Positions 54,252 through 63,958 of a stretch of DNA of 64,000 bases are shown here, in pieces. This DNA is from an uncultured Roseburia sp. (lineage in GTDB: Bacteria; Bacillota; Clostridia; Lachnospirales; Lachnospiraceae): positions 78,121-142,120 of the forward strand of contig CANSSP010000006.1 of NCBI GenBank assembly GCA_947649645.1. The letters run 5' to 3'. The position numbers and the translations under genes were made by a program. The notes beneath the pieces were generated by a model that did not search any database, had not been told where the DNA came from, and was given only the letters and a program-made list of their open reading frames with translations. Position 1 is the first letter of the stretch. The number at the start of each line of letters is the position of its first letter.

Positions 54252-57200
54252 ATGGCTTTTGCGCATTTGCATGTACACACGGAATACAGCCTTCTCGACG
54301 GTTCGAATAAAATAAAAGAATATGTAGCCAGGGTGAAAGAACTGGGCATGGACAGCGCGGCGATCACGGATCACGGTGTGATGTACGGTGTCATTGATTT
54401 TTATAAGGAGGCAAAGGCAGCCGGAATCAATCCGATTCTGGGCTGCGAAGTCTATGTGGCGCCAAATTCCAGGTTTGACAGGGAAGTGACGCACGGGGAG
54501 GACCGGTATTATCATCTGGTTCTGCTGGCGGAAAATAACCAGGGATACCAGAATCTGATGAAAATTGTCTCAAAGGGATTTGTGGACGGCTATTACTACC
54601 GGCCCCGGGTGGATATGGAAGTGCTCAATGCGTACCATGAAGGAATCATTGCGCTGAGCGCCTGCCTGGCAGGCGAGGTGCAGCGATATCTGGTGCGCGG
54701 GCTGTATGAGGAAGCGAAAAAGGTGGCTGTCCGGTATGAGGCGTGCTTTGGCAAAGGTAATTTTTTTCTCGAGCTGCAGGATCACGGGATCGCAGAACAA
54801 AAAACGGTGAACGCCGGTCTGCTGCGTATGAGCCAGGAGACCGGGATCGACCTGGTGGCCACGAACGACGTGCACTACACATATGCGCAGGACTGGGAGG
54901 CGCACGACATTCTTCTTTGTATCCAGACGGGAAAAAAGCTTTCCGACGAGAACCGGATGCGCTATGAGGGCGGACAGTATTATGTAAAATCCGAGGAAGA
55001 GATGCGGGAGCTGTTCCCGTATGCCCTTAAGGCTCTGGAGAATACGCAGAAAATCGCGGACCGCTGCCGGGTGGAAATCCGGTTTGGCGAACCGAAGCTG
55101 CCTCATTTTGACGTCCCGCAGGGGTATGACGCCTGGACGTATCTGAATAAAATCTGCCATGACGGGCTGATTGTCAGATATCCCGATACGTATGAGACGC
55201 TGCAGCCCCGGCTTGACTATGAGCTTGGCGTGATCCGGAATATGGGCTATGTCGATTATTTTCTGATCGTCTGGGATTTTATCAATTTTGCGCGCACGCA
55301 CGGGATTCCGGTCGGACCGGGGCGCGGGAGTGCGGCGGGAAGCCTTGTCGCCTATACGACGGGGATTACGAATATTGACCCGATCCGCTATGGCCTGCTG
55401 TTTGAACGTTTTTTAAACCCGGAGCGTGTCACCATGCCGGATATCGATATCGACTTCTGCTTTGAGCGGCGCGGGGAAGTGATCGATTATGTGGTGGACA
55501 AGTATGGGAAGGATTGTGTGACACAGATAGTGACGTTTGGAACGCTGGCTGCCCGCGGCGTGATCCGGGATGTGGGCCGCGTGATGGATTTGCCATACAA
55601 TTTTTGCGACTCCATTGCGAAAAATGTTCCGAACGAGCTGGGGATCACGATTGATAAGGCGCTGAAGATGAATCCGGAGCTGCGCACAATGTATGAGTCG
55701 GACGAGACCGTGAAAAATCTGATCGATATGGCCAGGCGGCTGGAGGGGCTGCCGCGCCATACTTCGATGCACGCGGCCGGCGTGGTGATTTCCCAGAAGT
55801 CGATGGACGAGTATGTGCCGCTCTCCCGGGCTTCGGACGGCACGATCACGACACAGTTTGTCATGACCACGATCGAGGAGCTCGGGCTTTTGAAGATGGA
55901 TTTTCTGGGACTCCGCACGCTGACGGTGATCCGGGATACGGTCGATCTGATCCGGGAAAATCACGGGACTGTGATCGATATTGACGCGGTCGATTACAAT
56001 GACAGGAAAGTACTCGATTCTATCGGGACGGGAAAGTGCGACGGGATATTCCAGCTTGAAAGCGCCGGTATGAAAAACTTTATGAAAGAATTAAAGCCGC
56101 ACAGCCTGGAGGATGTGATTGCCGGAATTTCACTTTACCGTCCCGGTCCCATGGATTTTATCCCCAAATATATCAGGGGGAAGAATGAGCAGGGGAGCAT
56201 TACGTATGTCTGCAGGGAACTGGAACCGATTTTAGAGCCCACATACGGCTGCATCGTATATCAGGAGCAGGTCATGCAGATCGTGCAGAATCTGGCCGGT
56301 TATACGATGGGACAGGCGGACAATATCCGCCGCGCGATGAGTAAAAAAAAGCAGTATGTGATCGACGCGGAGCGGCATAATTTTGTCTACGGAGACGAGG
56401 AGCAGGGGATCAAGGGCTGTATAAAGGCAGGAATCGGGGAAAAAGCGGCAAACGAGATTTACGATTCGATGGTCGATTTTGCCAAGTACGCGTTTAACAA
56501 GTCGCATGCGGCTGCTTATGCCGTGGTTGCATATCAGACGGCATATCTGAAATACTATTATCCGGTAGAGTTTATGGCGGCGCTGATGACGTCTGTCATA
56601 GATAATTCGCGTAAGGTTTCAGAATATATTTATTCCTGCCGGCAGATGGACATAAAAGTGCTGCCGCCGGACATCAACGAGGGCAGCGGCCGTTTTACTT
56701 CGACAGGAGGCGATATCCGCTATGGAATGTATGCGATCAAGAGCATCGGCCGTCCGGTGGTGGATGCGATTGCAGACGAGCGGAGCGTGAACGGCAGATA
56801 CCATACGCTGCAGAGTTTTATCGAGCGCGTGGCGAATCATGAGGTGAACAGGCGCGCCGTGGAAAATCTGATTAAGGCGGGGGCATGCGACGGGCTTGAC
56901 GGAAACCGCCAGCAGATGCTCCTGCTCTGCGGGCCGCTGATTGACGGGCTCAATCAGGAGCGGAAAAAAACGATGGCCGGGCAGATGAGCCTGTTTGACT
57001 TTGTCTCTGCGGAGGAAAAGCGGGCGTACGAGCTTCGATATCCGGATGTGCCTGAGTTTGATAAGGAGATAAAGCTGGGATTTGAAAAGGAGGTTCTTGG
57101 CATTTATTTAAGCGGTCACCCGCTGGAGGAATATGAGGCGCGCTGGAGAAAAAACATCACCGCTGTCACCACAGATTTTCTGGTCGACGAGGAGACGGGG

Positions 57201-57725
57201 CAGGCGAAGCTTGAGGATAACCAGACAGCCACGATCGGTGGGATGATCACGGGAAAGACGATCAAATATACGAAGAAAAATCAGACGATGGCATTTATAA
57301 CGATCGAGGATCTGTTCGGAACGGTAGAAGTGATCGTATTCCCGCGGGATTATGAAAAATATCACACGCTGCTTGGGGATGATGAAAAGATTTTTATCAG
57401 AGGGCATGCTGCGATCGAAGAGGACAAAGACGGCAGGCTGATCTGTGAACGCATTTATTCTTTTTCCGAGGCTAAGCAGGAGCTGTGGCTTCAGTTTGAG
57501 ACGAAAGAAGCGTTTGAAGAGCGGGAGCAGGAACTGTACCGGAGGCTGTGCGACTCGGACGGGTCAGATCCGGTTGTCATCTATATTTCGTCGATCAAGG
57601 CCATGAAGCGGCTGGGCGAAAATCACAGCATCCGGATTGACCGGGAACTCGTGAACAATTTAACGAACTTTTTAGGCAAAAACAATGTAAAAGTTGTAGA
57701 AAAGAGCATTGAAAAGCGGGCATAA
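54252..57725 (+). CDS. dnaE: DNA polymerase III alpha subunit, DnaE
   Basis: A 1157-residue replicative polymerase. The N-terminal PHP domain begins AHLHVHTEYSLLDGS, the catalytic palm carries GPGRGSAAGSLVAY and MPDIDIDFCFERR (metal-binding Asp), then a helix-hairpin-helix region and an OB-fold (TIGGMITGKTIKYTKKNQTMA near 990). Its size is normal. In Clostridia DnaE usually works alongside PolC. Confidence 0.97.
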   Translation: MAFAHLHVHTEYSLLDGSNKIKEYVARVKELGMDSAAITDHGVMYGVIDFYKEAKAAGINPILGCEVYVAPNSRFDREVTHGEDRYYHLVLLAENNQGYQNLMKIVSKGFVDGYYYRPRVDMEVLNAYHEGIIALSACLAGEVQRYLVRGLYEEAKKVAVRYEACFGKGNFFLELQDHGIAEQKTVNAGLLRMSQETGIDLVATNDVHYTYAQDWEAHDILLCIQTGKKLSDENRMRYEGGQYYVKSEEEMRELFPYALKALENTQKIADRCRVEIRFGEPKLPHFDVPQGYDAWTYLNKICHDGLIVRYPDTYETLQPRLDYELGVIRNMGYVDYFLIVWDFINFARTHGIPVGPGRGSAAGSLVAYTTGITNIDPIRYGLLFERFLNPERVTMPDIDIDFCFERRGEVIDYVVDKYGKDCVTQIVTFGTLAARGVIRDVGRVMDLPYNFCDSIAKNVPNELGITIDKALKMNPELRTMYESDETVKNLIDMARRLEGLPRHTSMHAAGVVISQKSMDEYVPLSRASDGTITTQFVMTTIEELGLLKMDFLGLRTLTVIRDTVDLIRENHGTVIDIDAVDYNDRKVLDSIGTGKCDGIFQLESAGMKNFMKELKPHSLEDVIAGISLYRPGPMDFIPKYIRGKNEQGSITYVCRELEPILEPTYGCIVYQEQVMQIVQNLAGYTMGQADNIRRAMSKKKQYVIDAERHNFVYGDEEQGIKGCIKAGIGEKAANEIYDSMVDFAKYAFNKSHAAAYAVVAYQTAYLKYYYPVEFMAALMTSVIDNSRKVSEYIYSCRQMDIKVLPPDINEGSGRFTSTGGDIRYGMYAIKSIGRPVVDAIADERSVNGRYHTLQSFIERVANHEVNRRAVENLIKAGACDGLDGNRQQMLLLCGPLIDGLNQERKKTMAGQMSLFDFVSAEEKRAYELRYPDVPEFDKEIKLGFEKEVLGIYLSGHPLEEYEARWRKNITAVTTDFLVDEETGQAKLEDNQTATIGGMITGKTIKYTKKNQTMAFITIEDLFGTVEVIVFPRDYEKYHTLLGDDEKIFIRGHAAIEEDKDGRLICERIYSFSEAKQELWLQFETKEAFEEREQELYRRLCDSDGSDPVVIYISSIKAMKRLGENHSIRIDRELVNNLTNFLGKNNVKVVEKSIEKRA

Positions 57726-57783
57726 AGAGATTAAAATGGAAAAGAAATCTAACGGGCATACTTTTTGAGGAGGGAATTTATAT

Positions 57784-58758
57784 ATGGCAAAAGAAATCAA
57801 TACGATTGGCGTGCTGACCAGCGGCGGCGACGCTCCGGGTATGAATGCCGCAATCCGTGCAGTTGTTCGTGAGGCCATTGCAAAGGGAAGAAAAGTAAAG
57901 GGAATCAAGCGCGGGTACGCGGGTCTGCTGCAGGAGGAGATCGTCGATATGGACGCCAAGTCCGTGTCGGATATCATTCAGAGGGGCGGGACGATTCTGC
58001 AGACGGCGCGCTGTTCGGAGTTCAGGACGGAAGAAGGCCAGAGGAAGGGGGCCGAGATCTGTCATAAACATGGCATCGACGGCGTGATTGTGATCGGCGG
58101 CGACGGCTCTTTTAAGGGGGCGCAGAAGCTGGCGAACTACGGTGTCAACACAATCGGACTTCCGGGAACGATTGACCTTGATATCGCCTGTACGGAGTAT
58201 ACGATCGGGTTTGACACGGCGGTGAATACGGCGATGGAGGCCATCGACAAGGTGCGCGACACGTCCACCTCCCATGAGCGCTGCAGCATTATCGAGGTGA
58301 TGGGCCGCGGTGCGGGGTATATTGCGCTCTGGTGTGGTATCGCAAACGGCGCCGAGGATATTCTTTTGCCAGAACGGTATGATTATGACGAGCAGAAGAT
58401 TGCGAATCATATCATTGAGAATCGAAAACGTGGAAAGCAGCATCACATTATTGTGAATGCGGAGGGGATCGGGCATTCTGCGAGCATGGCGAAGCGCATT
58501 GAGGCTGCGACCGGCGTTGAAACGCGCGCGACAATTTTAGGTCATATGCAGCGTGGCGGAAGCCCGACCTGCAAGGACCGTGTTTACGCGTCCACAATGG
58601 GCGCCATTGCGGTGGATCTGCTCTGTGAGGGCAAGACGAACCGGATCGTCGGATACCTGAACGGACATTTCTCGGATTACGATATCGACGAGGCGCTCGC
58701 GATGGAGAAACATATCTGGGATTATCAGTATGAGATCAGCCGGAATCTTTCTTTATAA
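57784..58758 (+). CDS. pfkA: ATP-dependent 6-phosphofructokinase
   Basis: A 324-residue glycolytic enzyme that phosphorylates fructose-6-phosphate. It has LTSGGDAPGMNAAIRA, GGDGSFKGA (Gly of the ATP type, not the PPi type) and PGTIDLDIACTEYTIGF. The usual TIDND is TIDLD; the two Asp are kept while the Asn is Leu. GGAGGGAA precedes the ATG. The gap of 58 bases after dnaE leaves room for a common transcript. Confidence 0.95.
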   Translation: MAKEINTIGVLTSGGDAPGMNAAIRAVVREAIAKGRKVKGIKRGYAGLLQEEIVDMDAKSVSDIIQRGGTILQTARCSEFRTEEGQRKGAEICHKHGIDGVIVIGGDGSFKGAQKLANYGVNTIGLPGTIDLDIACTEYTIGFDTAVNTAMEAIDKVRDTSTSHERCSIIEVMGRGAGYIALWCGIANGAEDILLPERYDYDEQKIANHIIENRKRGKQHHIIVNAEGIGHSASMAKRIEAATGVETRATILGHMQRGGSPTCKDRVYASTMGAIAVDLLCEGKTNRIVGYLNGHFSDYDIDEALAMEKHIWDYQYEISRNLSL

Positions 58759-58781
58759 TTATTTCTGATCTGTCTGACAGG

Positions 58782-58812
58782 AACTCCACGGATTCTGGTT
58801 CGTGGAGTTTTC
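58782..58812 (+). terminator. Terminator after pfkA
   Basis: AACTCCACG and CGTGGAGTT form a perfect nine-base stem around a ten-base loop, followed by TTT. Confidence 0.8.
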
Positions 58813-58843
58813 TGATAATGGAAGTATTTTTTGGAGGAAGCAT

Positions 58844-59644
58844 ATGATTACGAGCAGGCAGAACCAGCAGATGAAGCGGATTATGCTTCTGGAGAAGAAG
58901 GCGGGAGCCAGAAGGGAGCAGGGGCTTTTTGTCGCAGAGGGAAAAAAGATGTTTTCCGAGGCGCCGCGGGACTGGCTGCGCGGCGTATATGTCTCAGAGC
59001 GTTTTTTGAGGGATCCCGGCGCCGGAAAAATGCTTTCCGGTGTGGAATATGAGGTTGTCGCGGATACGGTGTTTGAACAGATTTCGGATACCGTCACCCC
59101 GCAGGGGATTATAAGCCTTGTACAGATGCCCCGATATCAGCTCTCCGGGCTGTTAAGAGGCGAACGGACGCATCTTCTGATTCTTGAAGGGATTCAGGAT
59201 CCGGGAAATCTGGGTACGATGCTGCGCACGGCGGAAGGGGCAGGTGTCACAGGTGTTATCGTAAACCGCACGACGGCGGATTTATTTGCGCCGAAGACGA
59301 TCCGCTCTACGATGGGAAGCATCTATCGTATGCCTTATTTTATCGCGGAGAACCTTGCGGAGACTGTCCGGAAGATCAAGGAACAGGGGGTGCGCATATT
59401 TGCGGCACACCTTTCGGGGGAAAGGCAGTATGACAGGGCGGATTACACGAAAGCGACGGCTTTTCTGATCGGCAGCGAGGGGAGCGGACTTTCGGAAGAG
59501 ATTTCGGCACTCTCCGACGAGCGGCTGCGGATTCCGATGGAGGGCGCTGTGGAATCATTGAACGCGGCCGTGTCGGCGGCACTTCTGATGTATGAGGCAA
59601 AGCGGCAGAGGGACAGGAGCAGCAGTCCGGAGAGGAGCTTATGA
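58844..59644 (+). CDS. TrmH-family (SpoU) RNA methyltransferase
   Basis: A 266-residue 2'-O-ribose methyltransferase. Its N-terminal substrate-binding domain precedes a knotted SPOUT domain: LEGIQDPGNLGTMLRTAEGAG (motif 1), IGSEGSGLSEE (motif 2) and IPMEGAVESLNAAVSAALLMYE (motif 3). The target RNA is unclear. TGGAGGAAG precedes ATG 58844. Confidence 0.92.
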   Translation: MITSRQNQQMKRIMLLEKKAGARREQGLFVAEGKKMFSEAPRDWLRGVYVSERFLRDPGAGKMLSGVEYEVVADTVFEQISDTVTPQGIISLVQMPRYQLSGLLRGERTHLLILEGIQDPGNLGTMLRTAEGAGVTGVIVNRTTADLFAPKTIRSTMGSIYRMPYFIAENLAETVRKIKEQGVRIFAAHLSGERQYDRADYTKATAFLIGSEGSGLSEEISALSDERLRIPMEGAVESLNAAVSAALLMYEAKRQRDRSSSPERSL

Positions 59645-59904
59645 GAATCTGGTTTAAAATGATGAAAGAAAACCGTCTTGTGCGGGATCAGATGATTGTC
59701 GATGCGTCGGATGAGACGCGGACACACAAGATTTTCGGAGCGCTGGAGAAGGTGTGCTACGAGTTTGATCTTGAGCAGCCGATCTGGCTGGATTCGAATG
59801 TAAATGAGTTTAAGCGCCACGCAAAAACCCGTTTTTTGCAGGATAATTTTATTGAGCATCTTTCCTTTGACTATCTGGAGATGCAGGTGATTGAGGAAGA
59901 TTAA
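59641..59904 (+). CDS. Small conserved-type protein, unknown function
   Basis: An 87-residue acidic and basic mixed protein with no membrane segment. It overlaps the methyltransferase stop by four bases (ATGA), so the two are coupled. It has QPIWLDSNVNEFKRHAKTRF in its centre. No function can be assigned from the sequence. Confidence 0.75.
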   Translation: MRIWFKMMKENRLVRDQMIVDASDETRTHKIFGALEKVCYEFDLEQPIWLDSNVNEFKRHAKTRFLQDNFIEHLSFDYLEMQVIEED

Positions 59905-59971
59905 AAAAGGATAAAAATAGGAAAAAAGTGCGAAACTTTTTCAAATAGCTGTCCCATAGATCCTGAAAGTA

Positions 59972-59980
59972 TGTTATACT
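59972..59980 (+). promoter_or_regulatory. Extended -10 promoter of the alarmone synthetase gene
   Basis: TGTTATACT gives a TG-n extended -10 with TATACT (59975-59980). No clear -35 is seen. Confidence 0.4.
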
Positions 59981-60016
59981 ATCCATATACGGGGATTTTT
60001 GTTTGGAGGGATCGCG

Positions 60017-60679
60017 ATGGACAGGCCGCTTACATTTAGTGATGGCGTAGACAGCTGGAATACGATTATTTTTTTATACAGGTCAGCGTTGAAAGAGGTT
60101 GGGACAAAGGTTGAGATATTAAACGATGAATTTCAGCAGGTTCATCGGTATAATCCGATTGAATATATCAAATCCAGAATAAAAACGCCGGAAAGTATTG
60201 TGAAGAAATTAAAAAGGCACGGTTATGAGTCTTCGATTGACAATATGGTCAGTTATGTAAATGATATCGCGGGGATCCGTATTGTCTGCTCTTTTACCTC
60301 CGATATCTACAGGCTTGCAGAGATGATCGGCAGACAGAATGATCTGACGGTCATCTCGGTAAAGGATTATATCAGGCATCCGAAAGAGAGTGGATACAAG
60401 AGCTACCATATGCTTGTGACGGTTCCGATTTTTCTGACGGACCGGATTATCGACACGAAGGTGGAGATTCAGATACGGACGATGGCGATGGACTTCTGGG
60501 CGAGTCTGGAGCACAAGATTTATTACAAATTCGAGGGGAACGCACCGGAGTACATCAGCCGGGATTTAAGAGAATGTTCCGGTATTGTCTCAATGCTGGA
60601 CGCCAAGATGCTGCAGCTGAACGAGGCGATCCTTGAGGCCAGGGCGGCGCAGAATGGTGCGGCGGAGACAAGAAAATAG
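60017..60679 (+). CDS. Small alarmone synthetase (RelQ/RelP-like)
   Basis: A 220-residue RelA/SpoT-type synthetase without hydrolase or regulatory domains; it makes (p)ppGpp from ATP and GDP/GTP. Motifs are SRIKTPESIVKKLKRHGY (positions about 52-70), DIAGIRIVCSFTSDIYRLAE, PKESGYKSYHMLV and VEIQIRTMAMDFWASLEHKIYY (positions about 147-168). TTGGAGGGA precedes ATG 60017. Confidence 0.93.
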   Translation: MDRPLTFSDGVDSWNTIIFLYRSALKEVGTKVEILNDEFQQVHRYNPIEYIKSRIKTPESIVKKLKRHGYESSIDNMVSYVNDIAGIRIVCSFTSDIYRLAEMIGRQNDLTVISVKDYIRHPKESGYKSYHMLVTVPIFLTDRIIDTKVEIQIRTMAMDFWASLEHKIYYKFEGNAPEYISRDLRECSGIVSMLDAKMLQLNEAILEARAAQNGAAETRK

Positions 60680-60702
60680 CAGACATGCGTCTGCTATTTT
60701 TT
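60673..60702. terminator. Terminator overlapping the end of the alarmone synthetase gene
   Basis: AAAATAGCAGAC and GTCTGCTATTTT form a perfect 12-base stem with a 4-base loop and T run. Its left arm overlaps the last codons. It can serve both convergent operons. Confidence 0.9.
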
Positions 60703-60751
60703 GTGTATACAGGAATCGGGAGGAAAAGGCCTGCAGGTGTTGTATCTGTTT

Positions 60752-61192
60752 TTACCGCCGTATGGGCCGTGAGAGCGCGTTAAACCATGTCTGCGGCAGG
60801 GAAAATCCGAAGATAATGCCGAGCACAATGGCGCCGGCAACCTTGATCGTTTCCATGCCGGAGGCGGAGCAGAGATCCATTTTGTTCATTATAAAGTAGT
60901 AAGACATATAATAAATCCCGGCGCCGGGAACCAGGGGAAAGATGCCGGCGATCAGATAGACCGTGACCGGATTTTTTCGCAGGGAGGCGATGATGCGGGA
61001 AAGGACGGTCAGCGCAAACGAGGCTGCGAGATTGGCGACCGGTTTTCCGGCACCCCCGTTCAGGCAGGATAAGTAGACAAACCAGCCGACGGCGCCCGTC
61101 AGCCCGCAGAAAATCAGTTCCTTCCTGGGGGCGGTAAAGAGGATGGCGAAGGAAACCGTCGCCGCCATACAGATCAGAAGCTGCTGAATCAT
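60752..61192 (-). CDS. Threonine/serine exporter family protein, small subunit (ThrE C-terminal half, DUF3815)
   Basis: A 146-residue protein with four or five membrane segments, matching the C-terminal half of ThrE. It begins MIQQLLICMAATVSFAILFTAP and contains AGIFPLVPGAGIYY, the GxxPLVPG motif shared with the other half. It starts directly at the stop of the larger subunit gene (TAATG overlap). The two should form one amino-acid exporter. Confidence 0.9.
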   Translation of the reverse strand: MIQQLLICMAATVSFAILFTAPRKELIFCGLTGAVGWFVYLSCLNGGAGKPVANLAASFALTVLSRIIASLRKNPVTVYLIAGIFPLVPGAGIYYMSYYFIMNKMDLCSASGMETIKVAGAIVLGIIFGFSLPQTWFNALSRPIRR

Positions 61193-61974
61193 TACAGGAA
61201 AACACCTCCTATGTCAAGAGTGGAGCGGTAAATCGTAATCACGGCGCCCACGCCCACGGCGATACAGAATGCGGTGAGGACCGCATCGATCATGTGGATA
61301 GCGCCGGAGAGATAATCGCCGTTGAAGAAATCACGGATAGAGGTTGTAAGAGCGATTCCCGGGACCAGCGGCATAATGGAACCGATGATAATTTTATCGT
61401 ACTGGAGCGTTTTCCACAGAGAGTAGAAAAACAGCGCCAGCAGTGTCACGCCTGCACTGCCGAAAATGTTGGTGATAAACTTGGACGCTTTGCGCCGCGC
61501 GAGAAAAAGGAGTAAGATCTGTAACAGCATTCCGATCAGAAATGCACATAAGGTGTCAGAGACGTTTCCTCCGTACAGATAACCAAAGCCGGCGCTTCCG
61601 ATCCCGCAGAAAAGGCACTGGATGAGATTGTGGTTGTATGGGATTGTCCTGCAGTCATCCAGGTGGACCCATGCGTCCTGCAGGGAACAGTCGTGGGCGC
61701 AGATTTCACGGGACAGTTCGTTGAGCGCGGCGATGCGCCCGAGATGTGTCCTGCCGAGGGGCACATGGCGCACCATGCTGCAGGCGTCGTCGCGGTCTTC
61801 GTTTGCGCTGGCAAAAATGCCGTTTGAGAGGACGTAGACGTCATAATTTTCAATTTCGTATGCATCCAGAATGTGCATCACGGTGTCTTCGACGCGGTAA
61901 ACTTCCGCGCCGTTTCGGAGCAGCGCATCGCCCATCTCGACGGCGAGCGCCAGTATTTCTTTTGTCACAGCCAT
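61192..61974 (-). CDS. Threonine/serine exporter family protein, large subunit (ThrE N-terminal half, DUF1212)
   Basis: A 260-residue protein with a soluble start (AVEMGDALLRNGAEVYRVEDTV, the family signature) and five membrane segments, including IIIGSIMPLVPGIALT. It pairs with the next gene to export threonine and serine, or other small substrates. The ATG at 61974 with GGTGA upstream is chosen; an open frame continues to 62130 without a ribosome site. Confidence 0.9.
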   Translation of the reverse strand: MAVTKEILALAVEMGDALLRNGAEVYRVEDTVMHILDAYEIENYDVYVLSNGIFASANEDRDDACSMVRHVPLGRTHLGRIAALNELSREICAHDCSLQDAWVHLDDCRTIPYNHNLIQCLFCGIGSAGFGYLYGGNVSDTLCAFLIGMLLQILLLFLARRKASKFITNIFGSAGVTLLALFFYSLWKTLQYDKIIIGSIMPLVPGIALTTSIRDFFNGDYLSGAIHMIDAVLTAFCIAVGVGAVITIYRSTLDIGGVFL

Positions 61975-62074
61975 CTGGTTGTCACCGGCCTTTCTACAGA
62001 TTCTGTTTTGAACACAGCTGCCATTTCCGGAGCTCTGTGTCCGTATGAATGCAGATGCCGCAACGCGGCCGCTT

Positions 62075-62104
62075 CTGAATATATATATCAAAAAATAACA
62101 TGTT
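62075..62104 (+). promoter_or_regulatory. Possible forespore (SigG/SigF-type) promoter of the spoVA genes
   Basis: TGAATA, 17 bases, then CATGTTT, which resembles the forespore consensus (GHATR and CATnnTA). It lies about 98 bases before the small gene that precedes spoVAA. Confidence 0.35.
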
Positions 62105-62201
62105 TTCCTGCAAATTGCAATCTGATACATAATATTTGTAAAAACAGAAATAATAATGCATGAAACGAAGCTGTAAACAGGGCAAAAGAAAGGAGAAAGC
62201 G

Positions 62202-62378
62202 ATGAACTGCAGGAAATACAGGGCCTGTCTGGCGGGGGTAATTGTAATTGCGCTTGTGGCCGGACTGCTTATTTTTGTAAAAAATATGAGACAGGCTGAG
62301 ATCCCGGAGGACGGGACGCTGGTGGAGCATGTCGAGGATGAGAAAACGGATGGAGACGGTACTGTGGCATGGGCGTGA
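62202..62378 (+). CDS. Small membrane protein before spoVAA
   Basis: 58 residues: a short basic start, one membrane segment (LAGVIVIALVAGLLIFV) and an acidic tail. AAAGGAG precedes the ATG at 62202. It overlaps the start of spoVAA by 10 bases, so it should be made in the forespore with the SpoVA proteins. No family is recognised. Confidence 0.65.
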   Translation: MNCRKYRACLAGVIVIALVAGLLIFVKNMRQAEIPEDGTLVEHVEDEKTDGDGTVAWA

Positions 62379-63022
62379 AAAGCGAAACGTTATATTTGAA
62401 GATTGACCAGAATACGATCGTGACGGACCGCCATGTGACACTTTCCGACATCGCGAAAATGGAGTGCGCCGATCCGGCCATCGTGCGCCGGTTAAGGCAG
62501 AAAAAAATCTATACGTTTCAGGATGCGATGGACACAAAGAAACAGAAAAATGTGATGAAGGTTTTTTCCGTGCTGAAAATGATTGAGCTGATTCACGAGG
62601 AATATCCGGATGTGAATGTGTCTAACGAGGGCGAGAGTGACTTTATTATAGAGTATGTTCCGGATCCGAAAAAGCCCAGATGGCTCAATGTCATAAAGTC
62701 AATTGTGCTCTGTGTGATTACTTTTTTCGGAGCGGCGTTTACGATTATGACGTTTAACAATGATGTCGGTGTTCCGGATGTGTTTTCCAAGCTGTATCTG
62801 CAGGTTATCGGCACGCCCTCCGATGGGGTGACGGAGCTGGAATTCTGTTACAGCATCGGGCTCGCTCTCGGTATCACGGTGTTTTTTAATCATGTGGGGC
62901 ATAAAAAGATTACGCCGGACCCGACGCCGATTCAGGTGGAGATGCGCAAGTATGAGCAGGACATCGACACAACATTTATCGAGAACGCGGAGAGAAAGGG
63001 ACACAGCATTGATGTTAATTAA
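62369..63022 (+). CDS. spoVAA: Stage V sporulation protein AA
   Basis: A 217-residue protein with a soluble N-terminal part (about 1-105) and two membrane segments (IVLCVITFFGAAFTI and the SIGLALGITVFF region). It is part of the spore inner-membrane channel that loads and releases dipicolinic acid. The order spoVAA-AB-AC with short overlaps confirms the identity. Confidence 0.9.
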   Translation: MGVKSETLYLKIDQNTIVTDRHVTLSDIAKMECADPAIVRRLRQKKIYTFQDAMDTKKQKNVMKVFSVLKMIELIHEEYPDVNVSNEGESDFIIEYVPDPKKPRWLNVIKSIVLCVITFFGAAFTIMTFNNDVGVPDVFSKLYLQVIGTPSDGVTELEFCYSIGLALGITVFFNHVGHKKITPDPTPIQVEMRKYEQDIDTTFIENAERKGHSIDVN

Positions 63023-63434
63023 GCATATTTTTTTGGGATTTCTGGGAATTGCGTCCGGATTTGTGGTGTCGGCGGGTACATTTGCATTTCTGATTGTGAT
63101 CGGTGTGGTGCCGCGGATGATCGGAAAGTGCAACCGTGCCGCAGAGACAATGCACTTTGAAAACGCGATTATTCTCGGAGGAATCCTGGGCAATATCGCA
63201 TCTGTTTTTTTGCAGCTAAGGTTTCCGTTCGGACCGTTGTTTCTCTGCGCGTACGGGCTGTCTGCAGGGATTTTTGTCGGGTGTATCGCGGTTGCGCTGG
63301 CGGAGATACTCAATACGTTTCCGATCGTGTTTCGCAGGATCGGGCTTAAGGAAGGGCTTACGTTTATGATGTTTGCCATGGCGTTTGGAAAGATGGCAGG
63401 GTCATTCTATTATTTTCTGTATCACATCGGCTGA
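63012..63434 (+). CDS. spoVAB: Stage V sporulation protein AB
   Basis: A 140-residue membrane protein with about four segments, containing AFLIVIGVVPRMIGK, typical of SpoVAB. ATG 63012 overlaps the spoVAA end. It belongs to the dipicolinic-acid channel operon. Confidence 0.9.
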   Translation: MLIKHIFLGFLGIASGFVVSAGTFAFLIVIGVVPRMIGKCNRAAETMHFENAIILGGILGNIASVFLQLRFPFGPLFLCAYGLSAGIFVGCIAVALAEILNTFPIVFRRIGLKEGLTFMMFAMAFGKMAGSFYYFLYHIG

Positions 63435-63450
63435 TGGAACGGAGGGGAAA

Positions 63451-63915
63451 ATGGACGAAAAGAAAGAGCGTCTGAATAAAAAGTATAATGAGTACGTAAA
63501 GCAGGTGACGCCGACACATAATCTGTGGCTGAATATGGCAAAGGCATTTGTGACGGGGGGAATAATCTGCTGTATCGGGCAGTTTATCTTAAACACCTGT
63601 CTGGGCTATGGCATGGACAAGGATACGGCGGGGAGCTGGTGCAGTCTTCTTCTGGTACTGCTGTCCGTGATTCTGACCGGGTTTAATATTTATCCGTCGA
63701 TTGCAAACTGGGGAGGCGCGGGGGCGCTGGTGCCAATCACCGGATTTGCCAACGGGGTCGCAGCTCCTGCGATCGAATTTCAGAAAGAAGGTCAGGTGTT
63801 TGGAATCGGGTGCAAGATCTTTACGATTGCCGGGCCTGTAATATTGTATGGGATATTTTCCAGCTGGGTGCTGGGGCTGGGGTACTGGGCCGGGAAGATG
63901 CTGGGTATCTTCTGA
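63451..63915 (+). CDS. spoVAC: Stage V sporulation protein AC
   Basis: A 154-residue membrane protein, the channel-forming member of the SpoVA set. It has the family start (VKQVTPTHNLWLNMAKAFVTGG, positions about 14-35) and GFANGVAAPAIEFQKEG. GGAGGGG precedes the ATG. spoVAD and later genes would be expected next, but the window ends. Confidence 0.94.
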   Translation: MDEKKERLNKKYNEYVKQVTPTHNLWLNMAKAFVTGGIICCIGQFILNTCLGYGMDKDTAGSWCSLLLVLLSVILTGFNIYPSIANWGGAGALVPITGFANGVAAPAIEFQKEGQVFGIGCKIFTIAGPVILYGIFSSWVLGLGYWAGKMLGIF

Positions 63916-63958
63916 AACGAATTGAAAAAAGCGGGCTGACGGATGAGTGATATGATAC

